From Shewanella sp. UCD-KL21 (GTDB lineage: Bacteria > Pseudomonadota > Gammaproteobacteria > Enterobacterales > Shewanellaceae), in NCBI RefSeq assembly GCF_001957135.1, contig NZ_MPHK01000003.1, positions 124,001-188,000 on the forward strand: 64,000 nucleotides of DNA. The letters are read 5' to 3'. This document shows, piece by piece, positions 7,612 through 16,073 of the stretch. The position numbers and the translations under genes were made by a program. Under the pieces are notes generated by a model that worked only from the letters and a program-made list of their open reading frames with translations, had not been told where the DNA came from and searched no databases. Every line of letters starts with the position of its first letter. The first letter of the stretch is position 1.

Positions 7612-8619
7612 CTAGGCTAGTGAAGCTCGGTTATGGGGGCTGTTATAGTCAATCTCTGGGCCAACGGGCACTATTTGGGTTGGATTAATCTGTTGGTGGC
7701 TAAAGTAGTAATGCTGCTTAATGTGCTCAAAGTTTACCGTGTCAGCAATACCTGGCTGTTGGTATAAGTCCCTGAGGTAACCACTAAGGTGAGGGTAGGA
7801 CTCAATGGTTCTAATATTGGTTTTAAAGTGGCCCACATAAACACAATCAAAGCGAATTAAAGTGGTAAATAAACGCCAATCTGCTTCAGTTATCACATCA
7901 CCCATTAAGTAACGTTTTGTTGCTAAGCGCTGCTCTAATTGGTCTAAACTGGCAAACAGTGGCGTTATCGCCGCTTCATAAGCTTGTTGACTGGTAGCAA
8001 AACCACAGCGATATACGCCATTATTAATATTGCCGTAAATCATGGCATTAAGCTCATCAATATCTTGACGCAGTGACGCTGGATAATAGTCATCATGGTT
8101 AGCCGTAAGATGATTAAACGCCTGATTAAACATACGAATAATTTCAGATGATTCATTACTGACTATGGTGTGCGTGTGTTTATCCCATAATACGGGCACA
8201 GTGACACGGCCGTTATAATCAGGCTTGGCCATTTGGTAAATTTGATACAGGTAATCTTTATTAAACAAAGGATCGCTATTAGCGCCTTCAATGGCATTAG
8301 CAGCTGCAGACTGATTAGGGCCGGCAAACTCCCAGCCGTTACTGAGCATGTGCGGCTCTACCACTGTGACATCAATCAATTGGGTTAACTGTTTAAGTTG
8401 TAGAAAAATTAAGGTTCGATGCGCCCAAGGACAAGCCAATGATACGTATAAATGGTAACGTCCGGCTGCAGCTTTAAAGCCCGCATCACCGCTTATTCCA
8501 GCACTGCCATCTGGGGTTACCCAATGCCTAAGTTGTGCATCTTCTCGTTGAAAATTGCCGCCATTCTCCTTGGTTGGGTACCATTTATTGACCCAGTGTC
8601 CATTTTGTAATAACCCCAT
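7612..8619 (-). CDS. yqjG: Glutathionyl-hydroquinone reductase (YqjG/ECM4 family)
   Basis: A 335-residue Xi-class glutathione transferase. Catalytic Cys63 sits in SLACPWAHRT, the same position as in E. coli YqjG, and the WVTPDGSAG N-terminal loop and C-terminal all-helical domain are present. It reduces glutathionyl-hydroquinones, helping recycle quinones after electrophile stress. A GTG at 8628 is in frame, but the AGGTGA that would serve ATG 8619 overlaps that GTG, so the ATG is preferred. It converges with the small gene to its left. Confidence 0.9.
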   Translation of the reverse strand: MGLLQNGHWVNKWYPTKENGGNFQREDAQLRHWVTPDGSAGISGDAGFKAAAGRYHLYVSLACPWAHRTLIFLQLKQLTQLIDVTVVEPHMLSNGWEFAGPNQSAAANAIEGANSDPLFNKDYLYQIYQMAKPDYNGRVTVPVLWDKHTHTIVSNESSEIIRMFNQAFNHLTANHDDYYPASLRQDIDELNAMIYGNINNGVYRCGFATSQQAYEAAITPLFASLDQLEQRLATKRYLMGDVITEADWRLFTTLIRFDCVYVGHFKTNIRTIESYPHLSGYLRDLYQQPGIADTVNFEHIKQHYYFSHQQINPTQIVPVGPEIDYNSPHNRASLA

Positions 8620-9096
8620 AATTGTCACCTAATAATTTCAACTTATATGACTGAGTTTAAGTGATGAGCTTTTGCAAAAAAAGCGGATTAAATGGGCTCT
8701 AACGTTCGATTTATTCGAAGTTGATTCATCCTAAATGGCTTAACTGTTAATTAAAATATTAAATTGCCAGACTGAAAATCACTTGCTTCATTCACTCAAG
8801 ACTGATTTAACAAATACGTCACCTATATTTAGATTTTTGGCTGTTTGAGCCCAAATATCAGCCAGATAAAGTTTGAGTTGTTGAAGCTTAAATGAGCAGG
8901 TTTGTTCTGTTTTTTTTATGCAGGTGTTTGGCTTTAGGTTTAAATGTAGCCGCTTACGCATCTTGTTGTTGCGACTGGGTAAAGTGTGGTTTTTTGTAAT
9001 CAAACTGACATGAGATTTATGCATTGTTTGCTAGCATTCAGCAATGGGCTGGATCGCTCGTACATTATAAAAATTAAATTGATTAAGGGTTAGATC
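8620..9096. other. Divergent spacer between yqjG and the first 5'-nucleotidase
   Basis: This 477-nt spacer is AT-rich and holds no convincing gene. A 78-codon leftward frame at 8788-9024 has a Lys/His/Cys-rich composition, no recognisable domain and no ribosome site, so it is not called. A small inverted repeat TTGCT/AGCAA lies near 9029-9045. Confidence 0.5.
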
Positions 9097-10830
9097 ATGA
9101 AAAACATGTTGTACAAAGGCTTAGTGGCCTCTGCGGTACTCGCTGCTTTATCTGGTTGTAATAATGACGATGATAACAACCTAACGGCTTGTGAAGCCGC
9201 AGGCGATGCTTGTACCAGTTTTACTGTTATTCATACCAATGATAATCATGGCCGTTTTTGGGAAAACAGCAATGGTGAATATGGAATGGCGGCGCGTAAA
9301 ACCGTTATCGATCAAATTAGGCACGAAGTAGAGCGTGCTGGTGGCGAAACCATTTTGTTATCCGGTGGTGATATTAACACTGGTGTACCTGAGTCAGACA
9401 TGCAACAAGCCATTCCTGATTTCATGGGCATGAACTTATTGGGTTATGACGCTATGGCAGTGGGTAACCATGAGTTTGATAACCCGCTTAGTACTCTTGA
9501 TATGCAAGCGACATTGGCTAATTTCCCAATGCTTGCAGCTAACATATATGACAAAAATGCAGACACGCGTTATTTTGAACCTTACCGCGTGTTTGAAATA
9601 AATGGCGTAAAAATCGCGATTATCGGCTTTACCACTGTCGATACCCCAAAAATAGTTAACCCTGAAAATGTCGATAGACTGACATTTACCGATCCGCAAG
9701 ATGAACTACCTATTGTGCTTGCTGAAATTGAAGCAAATGAAGATGTTGATATGGTGTTTGCTGTGACTCATATGGGCCATTATGCTGACGGATATCACGG
9801 CACTGAAGCTGCGGGCGATGTGATGCTAGCGCGCTCAGTTGAACAAGGTCAACTGCACGCTATTATAGGTGGTCATTCACAAAACCCAGTGTGTATGGAA
9901 GGTGATGAGTACGCAGACTTTACCCCTGGTGATGACTGTAAACCAGATCAACAAAACGGCACTTACATCATGCAAGCCCATGAATGGGGCAAGTATGTTG
10001 GCCGTGCAGATTTTGAATACATGGATGGTGAATTAACTCTAGCCAATTACTCGTTAATTCCAATCAATTTAAAGCAAGAAGATGAAAGTGGTGAGCTAGT
10101 TTTCATTACTGAAGAAATTGAAAAAGACCCAACGGTATATAACACTTTATTGCCATACCAAGAACGCGGCCAAGAATTATTAGATGTAGTGATTTCTTAT
10201 ACTGATGCTAAGTTTGAAGGCGACCGTGAAGTGGTGCGCGCTGAGCAAACAAACCTAGGTAACCTGCTCACGACAGCTTATTCTGAATTTGTTACCACTA
10301 ACTTCAATGTCACTGCAGACTTTGGCGTAATGAACTCAGGTGGTGTCCGTGACTCTATTGCTGAAGGGGATATTTCATACCGTGATGTGTTAACTGTGCA
10401 GCCATTTGGTAACTTTGTGTCTTATGTCACTATGACAGGTGCAGAAGTTGAAGATTATTTAGCTGCTGTTGCAGTTAAAACTGGTGGTGGTTTTCCGCAG
10501 TTTAACCATGTTGCTATGGATGTAAATTGTGATGCCGCAGCTGATGCCAAATCCTCTGACATTGTTGAAATTGCATCTCTTGGTGGCCGTAGTTTTGATT
10601 TAGAAGATGATTATACCTTCTCGTTAATTCATTTCAGCGCGGCTGGTGGTGACGATTATCCGGTGATTAATCAACACAAAAACTACATTGATACCCAGTT
10701 AACCGATGCTGCGGTTTTCCGTGAGTACTTTGTGGCAAACCCTGAATTATCCGCTGCCGATTATGCACCTGTAGAAGGTCAATTAAACTTCTACCGTAAT
10801 GGCACCTTAGTGAAAAGCTGTGCGCAATAA
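9097..10830 (+). CDS. ushA: 5'-nucleotidase / UDP-sugar hydrolase lipoprotein (UshA-like)
   Basis: A 577-residue lipoprotein with lipobox LSGC (Cys21) followed by an Asp-rich linker. The N-terminal metallophosphatase domain has HTNDNHGRF (Asp49, His51), SGGDINTG, VGNHEFD, THMGHY and GGHSQNP, which bind two metal ions. The C-terminal 5'-nucleotidase domain has NSGGVR and SAAGGDDYP. It should dephosphorylate extracytoplasmic nucleotides. In Shewanella oneidensis a UshA protein also converts exported FAD to FMN, as established for that species; whether this copy does so is inference. A close paralogue lies at 11989. Confidence 0.9.
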   Translation: MKNMLYKGLVASAVLAALSGCNNDDDNNLTACEAAGDACTSFTVIHTNDNHGRFWENSNGEYGMAARKTVIDQIRHEVERAGGETILLSGGDINTGVPESDMQQAIPDFMGMNLLGYDAMAVGNHEFDNPLSTLDMQATLANFPMLAANIYDKNADTRYFEPYRVFEINGVKIAIIGFTTVDTPKIVNPENVDRLTFTDPQDELPIVLAEIEANEDVDMVFAVTHMGHYADGYHGTEAAGDVMLARSVEQGQLHAIIGGHSQNPVCMEGDEYADFTPGDDCKPDQQNGTYIMQAHEWGKYVGRADFEYMDGELTLANYSLIPINLKQEDESGELVFITEEIEKDPTVYNTLLPYQERGQELLDVVISYTDAKFEGDREVVRAEQTNLGNLLTTAYSEFVTTNFNVTADFGVMNSGGVRDSIAEGDISYRDVLTVQPFGNFVSYVTMTGAEVEDYLAAVAVKTGGGFPQFNHVAMDVNCDAAADAKSSDIVEIASLGGRSFDLEDDYTFSLIHFSAAGGDDYPVINQHKNYIDTQLTDAAVFREYFVANPELSAADYAPVEGQLNFYRNGTLVKSCAQ

Positions 10831-10874
10831 TTGCTTTGATTCATCAATGAACCAAACAAAAATTGAGTAAATTT

Positions 10875-10901
10875 AAAAAGGTAGCTTCGGCTACCTTTTT
10901 T
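10875..10901 (+). terminator. Rho-independent terminator with UUCG tetraloop
   Basis: AAAAAGGTAGC and GCTACCTTTTTT form an 11-bp stem closed by an exceptionally stable C(UUCG)G loop, with the T run in the stem base. It ends the first nucleotidase gene. Confidence 0.92.
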
Positions 10902-10968
10902 GTTTCAGGCTTAACGGTGCTTAAGGATTGGTATAAGATAGCCGCAATTCATCATAAAGGATTTTATT

Positions 10969-11652
10969 ATGTCGTCGGTGACAACCCTACTAGAACGTAT
11001 AACAGTTGAACCTGCCACACCTGCTAAATCATGTGTTATTTGGTTGCATGGCTTAGGAGATTCAGGGGCAGGATTTGCGCCTGTCGTCCCTGTTTTAGGT
11101 TTACCTAGTGATCATAGTATTCGATTTGTTTTCCCCCATGCACCAGAACAAGCAGTGACCATTAATGGCGGCTATATCATGCGCTCTTGGTATGATATTA
11201 AAAGCATGGATTTACATGACAGAGCGGATATCAATGGTGTATTAACCTCTGAGGTCGCAGTAAAAGCCTTGATTAATGAACAAATTGACTCAGGTATTAG
11301 CGCGGAAAATATCGTGCTGGCAGGCTTTAGTCAAGGCGGCGTCATGAGCTTATTTACTGGGCTAAGGTTTGAGCAAAAACTGGCAGGCATTATGGCATTA
11401 TCATGTTACTTGCCCGCAGGAGAGGCCTTACCTGAGGGCTTAAGTGCAGCTAACAGTGATACGCCTATATTACAAAACCATGGTGAGCAAGATGAAGTGG
11501 TGCCATTGTTTGCTGGAAAAATGGCCCATGATGCTTTAATCAAAGCAGGGTATTCGAGCAAGTGGCTTACTTACCCTATGGCTCATAGTGTTATTCCTGC
11601 GCAGTTGTCCCACATTGGTCAATGGTTAACCGATAAACTCGGTAAGGCATAA
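10969..11652 (+). CDS. Carboxylesterase / acyl-protein thioesterase-like hydrolase
   Basis: A 227-residue alpha/beta hydrolase of the Abhydrolase_2 (YpfH/EstB) family. Catalytic triad candidates are Ser121 in GFSQGG, Asp175 in HGEQDEVVP and His206 in MAHSV. The oxyanion loop WLHGLGDSG is near residue 25. It lacks a signal peptide, so it acts in the cytoplasm on short acyl esters; the true substrate cannot be read from sequence. AAAGGA precedes the ATG. It is its own transcription unit, set off by terminators on both sides, between the two nucleotidase paralogues. Confidence 0.88.
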   Translation: MSSVTTLLERITVEPATPAKSCVIWLHGLGDSGAGFAPVVPVLGLPSDHSIRFVFPHAPEQAVTINGGYIMRSWYDIKSMDLHDRADINGVLTSEVAVKALINEQIDSGISAENIVLAGFSQGGVMSLFTGLRFEQKLAGIMALSCYLPAGEALPEGLSAANSDTPILQNHGEQDEVVPLFAGKMAHDALIKAGYSSKWLTYPMAHSVIPAQLSHIGQWLTDKLGKA

Positions 11653-11988
11653 CTGGCAGTTTAGTGTGACTGTTTTAAATTAAGCACAATACCACTGTTA
11701 GCTAGTGGTCATAAAAAACTATAAAAACAAGAGGCTTAGCGCTGTTATGGTGCTAAGCCTTTTTTATATTCGTACAACTCAATCATTTGGTTAAATCTCT
11801 TTTCATTATATTGGACAATCTGCTTGTATTATTAAAAACTAAACTATTGTTATTTATAGTGATAACTTAAAAATAAATCACAATGTTTACTGAAGTTTTG
11901 TTAAAATCCACCTTGTTTTATGTAGTGAAACTAGTTGCAAACAAATTGCAGGCAACTTGTATTAAATTGAAGGTTTACGGATAACATA
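11653..11988 (+). other. Spacer with terminator and AT-rich upstream region
   Basis: After the esterase terminator this 336-nt spacer is very AT-rich and probably holds the promoter of the second nucleotidase. A GTTGC/GCAAC inverted repeat lies about 30 nt before that start. No gene or Pho-box-like repeat was found. Confidence 0.4.
11732..11766 (+). terminator. Rho-independent terminator of the esterase gene
   Basis: AGGCTTAGC pairs with GCTAAGCCT (11-nt loop) and is followed by TTTTTA. Confidence 0.9.
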
Positions 11989-13665
11989 ATGATAAGAAAA
12001 ATTCCGAGTCTACTGGTCGTCATCGGTGTATTAACCAGTTTAACTGCGTGTGATCGAAAACCTGACTGCGAAGATAATAATTGCACTAAATTTACTGTGG
12101 TGCATACCAATGATAATCATGGTCGCTTTTGGCATAACAAAGCGGGTGAGTATGGCATGGCGGCGCGTTATACTGTCATTGATGGTATTCGTAAAGAGGT
12201 CGCCGCCAATGGTGGATATACCTTAGTGTTATCAGGTGGTGACATCAATACAGGTGTACCAGAATCAGACTTACAAAACGCCATCCCCGATTTTATTGGC
12301 ATGAATATGATTGGTTATGATGCCATGGCGGTGGGCAATCATGAATTTGATAACCCATTGTCAGTATTGGCAGAACAAGCAGAGTTAGCCACATTTCCAA
12401 TGTTAGCGGCCAATATCTATGATAGAGAAACTAATGAACGTTATTTTGAACCTTATAAAGTGTTCAAAGTGGGTGATATTGACATTGCGGTAGTGGGCTT
12501 GACCACTAACGACACACCAAAGCTAACGAATCCATTGCATACAGAGTCGTTAATATTTACTGATCCAACGACTGAAATGAAAAAGTTGCTTAAAGAAATT
12601 AACACCAATGAAAGCGTTGACCTCGTTTTTGCAGCAACCCATATGGGCCATTATCAAAATGGTGAATTTGGCAGTAATGCCCCTGGTGATGTCACTATGG
12701 CTAGAGCGTTAGAGGAAGGGCAGCTAGACGCCATTATCGGCGGGCACTCGCAAAACCCAGTGTGTATGGCTGGTCGCAACAGTGAGTATGATAAAACCTT
12801 CACTGCGGGAGATTCATGTCGTCCAGATAAGCAAAACGGCACTTGGATTATGCAAGCCCATGAGTGGGGGCGTTATGTTGGCCGCGCTGATTTTGAATAC
12901 ATTAACGGTAAATTGTATTTAGTGGACTACCGCTTAATTCCGATTAACTTAAAGCGAATGGCTTTTGGTAAAAAATTAGCATGGCCAGTAGGTGAACATG
13001 TTGAGCGTAACGCTGAAGTAGAAAAGGCGTTATTACCTTATCAGCAAAAAGGCAGTGAACAACTTGATGTGATAATTGGTAAGCTTGATGGATTATTAGA
13101 AGGGGACCGAAAAATTGTTCGCTCACAGCAAACTAACCTTGGTCGCTTAATTGCTAAAGTTCACAGCGAGAAAGTGCGTGCTGATTTTGGCATCATGAAT
13201 TCTGGTGGCGTTAGAGCTTCAATCAGAGCCGGTGATGTTGCCTACCGTGATGTGCTCACAGTGCAACCATTTTCAAATACTATTGGCTTAGCAGAAATGT
13301 CTGGTGAAAAGCTGATTAAATATTTATCTAAAGTGGCCACTAATACCCGAACTAGTGGGGCTTATGCGCAATTTTACGGTGTTGATATGACAGTGAAATG
13401 TCGTGATCAAGACGTTGAAATTCATAGTATTAATGGTCAGCCTTTCGATATATCGGCAACCTATCAGTTCTCTATTCCAAGTTTTAGCGCAGCCGGTGGT
13501 GACAATTACCCTAAGATTAATATTCTTGAAGCGGGTTATGTAGATGCCATTGAGCTTTATGAATACATTAAGAAAAAGAAAAATATTCAAATTGAGGATT
13601 ATAATCCGAAAAATGAAGTGAAATTTACCCAATCGAAAAGCTCATTAGGCTGCAGTATTTATTAG
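11989..13665 (+). CDS. Second 5'-nucleotidase lipoprotein, paralogue of the gene at 9097
   Basis: A 558-residue lipoprotein (lipobox LTAC, Cys21) with the same two-domain layout and motifs as its neighbour: HTNDNHGRFW, SGGDINTGVPESD, AVGNHEFDNP, ATHMGHY, GGHSQNPVCM, NSGGVR and SAAGGDNYP. The two are closely similar throughout the metallophosphatase domain and diverge more after about residue 310, where this copy has a basic stretch (KRMAFGKKLAWP) and a Lys-rich end. This looks like a local duplication with later divergence. A different substrate or expression condition is likely but cannot be read directly. Confidence 0.88.
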   Translation: MIRKIPSLLVVIGVLTSLTACDRKPDCEDNNCTKFTVVHTNDNHGRFWHNKAGEYGMAARYTVIDGIRKEVAANGGYTLVLSGGDINTGVPESDLQNAIPDFIGMNMIGYDAMAVGNHEFDNPLSVLAEQAELATFPMLAANIYDRETNERYFEPYKVFKVGDIDIAVVGLTTNDTPKLTNPLHTESLIFTDPTTEMKKLLKEINTNESVDLVFAATHMGHYQNGEFGSNAPGDVTMARALEEGQLDAIIGGHSQNPVCMAGRNSEYDKTFTAGDSCRPDKQNGTWIMQAHEWGRYVGRADFEYINGKLYLVDYRLIPINLKRMAFGKKLAWPVGEHVERNAEVEKALLPYQQKGSEQLDVIIGKLDGLLEGDRKIVRSQQTNLGRLIAKVHSEKVRADFGIMNSGGVRASIRAGDVAYRDVLTVQPFSNTIGLAEMSGEKLIKYLSKVATNTRTSGAYAQFYGVDMTVKCRDQDVEIHSINGQPFDISATYQFSIPSFSAAGGDNYPKINILEAGYVDAIELYEYIKKKKNIQIEDYNPKNEVKFTQSKSSLGCSIY

Positions 13666-13706
13666 AATCCATGAGTTAATGTTAGCTTCTGTTAGCATTT
13701 AAACCT

Positions 13707-13736
13707 AAAGGCAACCACTTGGTTGCCTTTTTATTT
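13707..13736 (+). terminator. Rho-independent terminator of the second nucleotidase
   Basis: AAAGGCAACC pairs with GGTTGCCTTT around an ACTT loop, with a T-rich tail. Confidence 0.88.
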
Positions 13737-13821
13737 GAAATTTTTAACTTTTTAAGTTATTGATTATTAGTGGTTATATTTAAATTTATTGCCTAAGGGG
13801 AAAATTATTTTTGCTGATTTA

Positions 13822-13849
13822 CTTGAAAAATAAAATATCGTTCTCATAT
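13822..13849 (+). promoter_or_regulatory. Candidate sigma-32 heat-shock promoter of the hsp20 gene
   Basis: A perfect CTTGAAA -35 (13822-13828) is followed after 13 nt by TCTCATAT, close to the CCCCATNT -10 consensus. The predicted start near 13856 gives a leader of about 115 nt, which contains the thermometer. Confidence 0.6.
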
Positions 13850-13855
13850 CTAGTT

Positions 13856-13970
13856 GTAAGTTAGGCACGCTCAATAGAGGTACTAACTAGCATTACGCCG
13901 CAAGGGTAATGACAAACCGCCAATAATGGCATTTTATTTTTCACATATTGCTTTAGACAAGGATATGACA
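13856..13970 (+). promoter_or_regulatory. ROSE-like RNA thermometer in the hsp20 5' leader
   Basis: The leader can fold into successive hairpins: GTTAG (13860-13864) with CTAAC (13883-13887), CATTAC (13891-13896) with GTAATG (13906-13911), and a last short helix. In that helix ATTGCTT (13947-13953) pairs with the ribosome site AAGGAT (13959-13964), leaving a G-G opposition beside a C-G pair. A TTGCT anti-ribosome-site element with a G-G mismatch is the hallmark of ROSE elements, known upstream of ibpA-type genes. Confidence 0.6.
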
Positions 13971-14438
13971 ATGCGTAAATTTAATTTAACTCCAGATTTA
14001 ACTCCTCTTTACCGTAGTGCGATTGGTTTTGATCGTTTAGCAAAAATGGCTGAACACGCCGCAGTACAAAACGGTAACACCGGTTACCCTCCATATAACA
14101 TCGAATTACTTGGCGAAAATCGCTACCGTATCACTATGGCGGTTGCTGGATTTAGTATGGAAGAGCTTGATATCACCAGCGAAGGTGACAAGTTACTCGT
14201 CAAAGGCAGTAAAGTAGCTGCTGTAAACGATGAACGTAAATACTTACATCAAGGTATCGCAGAGCGTGGCTTTGAGCGCACTTTCCAGTTAGCAGACCAT
14301 GTCAATGTTGTCGGTGCTGAATTAGAAAATGGCTTATTAAATGTTGATTTAGTAAGAGAAATCCCTGAAGCGTTAAAAGCGCGTAAAATTCAAATTAACT
14401 CGGCGCGCAGCGCAACCAGTAACACAATTGAAAGTTAA
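13971..14438 (+). CDS. ibpA: Small heat-shock protein, IbpA type (Hsp20)
   Basis: A 155-residue alpha-crystallin-domain chaperone that holds unfolding proteins for DnaK/ClpB. It has the IbpA N-terminal signature [14 protein letters not shown], the crystallin domain about residues 40-130 ([33 protein letters not shown]) and a short C-terminal tail. Start choice: the ATG at 13971 lies 7 nt from AAGGA and matches where IbpA begins. ATG 13965 is too close to that site, and ATG 13926 would add an unrelated extension. Heat control at both transcription and translation is suggested by the elements upstream. Confidence 0.92.
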   Translation: MRKFNLTPDLTPLYRSAIGFDRLAKMAEHAAVQNGNTGYPPYNIELLGENRYRITMAVAGFSMEELDITSEGDKLLVKGSKVAAVNDERKYLHQGIAERGFERTFQLADHVNVVGAELENGLLNVDLVREIPEALKARKIQINSARSATSNTIES

Positions 14439-14447
14439 TGCGTTACC

Positions 14448-14472
14448 GCCCTTTATGTAAATAATAAAGGGC
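14448..14472 (+). terminator. First hairpin after ibpA
   Basis: GCCCTTTA pairs with TAAAGGGC (9-nt loop) 10 nt after the stop. No T run follows directly; the stronger terminator is just downstream. Confidence 0.45.
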
Positions 14473-14494
14473 ACTAGTTTCATCTCTTCCCTGA

Positions 14495-14535
14495 TTTTTT
14501 GCCCAACTAGATTCATTTTCCTAGTTGGGCTTTTT
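14495..14535 (+). terminator. Strong bidirectional terminator between ibpA and soxR
   Basis: GCCCAACTAG pairs perfectly with CTAGTTGGGC (10-nt loop). A/T runs flank both sides, so it can stop rightward ibpA and leftward soxR transcripts. Confidence 0.9.
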
Positions 14536-14585
14536 GCTTTATGACTGCTTATAAAGCCCCTCACAACAAATTAATCCCTCAAGTA

Positions 14586-14728
14586 TGTCACTTTTAATAA
14601 TGTCACTTTCAATAAAAGCACTTTAAATAAAAGCACTTTAAATACAAGCACTTTGCGATAAAGTCGCTTTCAACAAAGCACTGATCGACTAAAGCACTGC
14701 TCAACAAAAGCACCGCTGATAAAAGTCA
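14586..14728 (+). repeat. Degenerate 15-16 bp tandem repeats between ibpA and soxR
   Basis: About nine imperfect units resembling AATAAAAGCACTTTA run head to tail. Copies differ by several bases and there are no unique spacers, which excludes a CRISPR array. No coding sequence is present. Confidence 0.65.
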
Positions 14729-14735
14729 CAACTCG

Positions 14736-15191
14736 CTATTTAAGCGCTCTATCTAAAATGACGGCACCAGCATCATTGTCACCCAGTTCATCATTAGGAT
14801 TGTATAAAGGGCAGTTTTTCATTGATAAACATCCACAACCAATACAGCCATCTAGTGAGTCACGTAAATTTGTCAAATAATTGATTTTTTTAGTTAACTC
14901 ATTTTGCCACTTGGTTGATAACAATGCCCAGTCTTCTGGGGTTGGGGTGCGTTCATTGGGAAGGTGGCTAAATGCCTGCTTGATATCCTGTAAGCTTATT
15001 CCCATGGTTTGGGCGGCTTTTATCACTGATATCCGCCTGATCACATCTCGGCGGTAGCGGCGCTGATTGCCTTGATTGCGCAAACTACTGATCAAGCCTT
15101 TTGATTCATAAAAATGCAGGCTTGAAACTTTTATGCCGCAGCGCTTGGCCACTTGCCCGACTGTTAAATCCATTTCATCAAGCATCAACAT
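14736..15191 (-). CDS. soxR: Redox-sensing transcriptional activator SoxR
   Basis: A 151-residue MerR-family regulator. The N-terminal winged helix has TVGQVAKRCGI and SLHFYESKGLI, followed by a dimerising helix. The [2Fe-2S] cluster ligands are Cys116, Cys119, Cys121 and Cys127 (Cx2CxCx5C). Oxidation of the cluster by redox-cycling compounds activates it. GAGG precedes the ATG; Met3 and Met7 are alternative starts. There is no soxS nearby; the SoxR box in the divergent region points to a non-SoxS target operon, as is usual outside enteric bacteria. Confidence 0.93.
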   Translation of the reverse strand: MLMLDEMDLTVGQVAKRCGIKVSSLHFYESKGLISSLRNQGNQRRYRRDVIRRISVIKAAQTMGISLQDIKQAFSHLPNERTPTPEDWALLSTKWQNELTKKINYLTNLRDSLDGCIGCGCLSMKNCPLYNPNDELGDNDAGAVILDRALK

Positions 15192-15217
15192 TGTTCCTCT
15201 AACAGTTAAAATAACAC

Positions 15218-15248
15218 TTTACCTCAACCAAGGTTGAGGTTTTATAGT
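15218..15248 (+). promoter_or_regulatory. SoxR box within a 19-bp-spacer promoter
   Basis: The 18-bp CCTCAACCAAGGTTGAGG is a perfect dyad closely matching the E. coli soxS operator. It lies between TTTACC (-35, 15218-15223) and TATAGT (-10, 15243-15248) with a 19-bp spacer, the over-long spacing that MerR-family activators correct. The promoter faces the small gene at 15302. Confidence 0.88.
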
Positions 15249-15301
15249 GACACTATATCACAACAAGTTGATTTAAAAATCGTCGCAATGCAGGAGGCAA
15301 A

Positions 15302-15544
15302 ATGAGCAATTTAATTTTTAAAGCTGAACAAGTTAATACATTTAGTTATCGAACATCGACTCCGGTTACCACTGTAATCAATCCCTCTAAGGGGGTTGTC
15401 ACTGAGCAAGCTTATGATGATTCAGATGAGCTAAGCCGCTGCCCAAGTGGCGCTAAGAGGCTTGATTTGTCAGCAGAACACGCAATCACAGCGGTTATTG
15501 AACGAAGCCGAACCCTATTCAATCAAGTGATGATTAATAAGTAA
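15302..15544 (+). CDS. Small unknown protein, first gene of the SoxR-controlled unit
   Basis: An 80-residue soluble protein I do not recognise. It has a very strong ribosome site (AGGAGG, good spacing). The N-terminal half is Thr/Val/Ser-rich, an acidic DDSDE stretch follows, a single Cys lies in SRCPSGAK, and an amphipathic helix (about residues 55-78) ends the chain. No signal peptide or membrane segment is seen. It starts about 50 nt downstream of the SoxR-box promoter and is followed after 30 nt by a VOC gene, so a role in the response to redox-active compounds is inferred from position only. Confidence 0.72.
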   Translation: MSNLIFKAEQVNTFSYRTSTPVTTVINPSKGVVTEQAYDDSDELSRCPSGAKRLDLSAEHAITAVIERSRTLFNQVMINK

Positions 15545-15574
15545 TGTCTGGTTTTTAAAACAAGGAATATGATT

Positions 15575-15991
15575 ATGCGATTAGAGCATTTAAATTTAGT
15601 AGTACAAGATTTAGACGTAAGCTTAAGGTTTTATCGGGCAGCTTTTCCCCATTGGCAAGTTCGCGGCGGTGGTGAAGGCGAGTGGCATGGGGTGCAGCGT
15701 AAATGGCTACACTTTGGTGATGAATATAATTACTTATCGCTTAACGATGGCGGTAAAGGAAAAATGCGTCCCAATGAAGGTTATGATTTAGGCTTAGCCC
15801 ATTTTGCTTATGTGGTGTCAGATCTAAAAAGTTTAATGGCAAGAATGGAGCAAGCTGGTTTTGAAATCGCGATTAAAGGCCGAGAAGATAGTTATTCTGA
15901 CAGTGTTTATTATCTTGACCCTGATGGCATTGAGGTAGAGTTTGTCCAGTATTTAACAGATATTCCCAGTGAACGAAATCGTTATGTTTAA
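15575..15991 (+). CDS. VOC-fold (glyoxalase/bleomycin-resistance type) protein
   Basis: A 138-residue single-domain VOC protein. It opens MRLEHLNLVVQDLDVSLRFY, with His5 and a late Glu in DGIEVEFVQY as candidate metal ligands, plus LAHFAYVV. Members are metal-dependent lyases, dioxygenases or antibiotic-binding proteins; the substrate cannot be told. ATG 15575 is chosen because AAGGA lies 8 nt upstream, whereas ATG 15569 is only 2 nt from it. It probably belongs to the SoxR-driven unit. Confidence 0.82.
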   Translation: MRLEHLNLVVQDLDVSLRFYRAAFPHWQVRGGGEGEWHGVQRKWLHFGDEYNYLSLNDGGKGKMRPNEGYDLGLAHFAYVVSDLKSLMARMEQAGFEIAIKGREDSYSDSVYYLDPDGIEVEFVQYLTDIPSERNRYV

Positions 15992-16073
15992 GTTTCGGTG
16001 GCGCTTATAAATAGTATAAGCAACAGTAAAACAGCCTGTATTAGCTGGAGATTTATCGTAACTAGGAGTCAGT

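Noticed and set aside
8788..9024. Leftward 78-codon frame upstream of the first nucleotidase
   Set aside because: No ribosome site, no domain and odd composition; it lies in a promoter spacer.
8950..9096. Pho box upstream of the first nucleotidase
   Set aside because: One half (CTGACATGAGA) is reasonable, but the second 11-nt unit does not match.
14586..14728. CRISPR-like array
   Set aside because: Units are degenerate and contiguous, with no constant repeat and no unique spacers.
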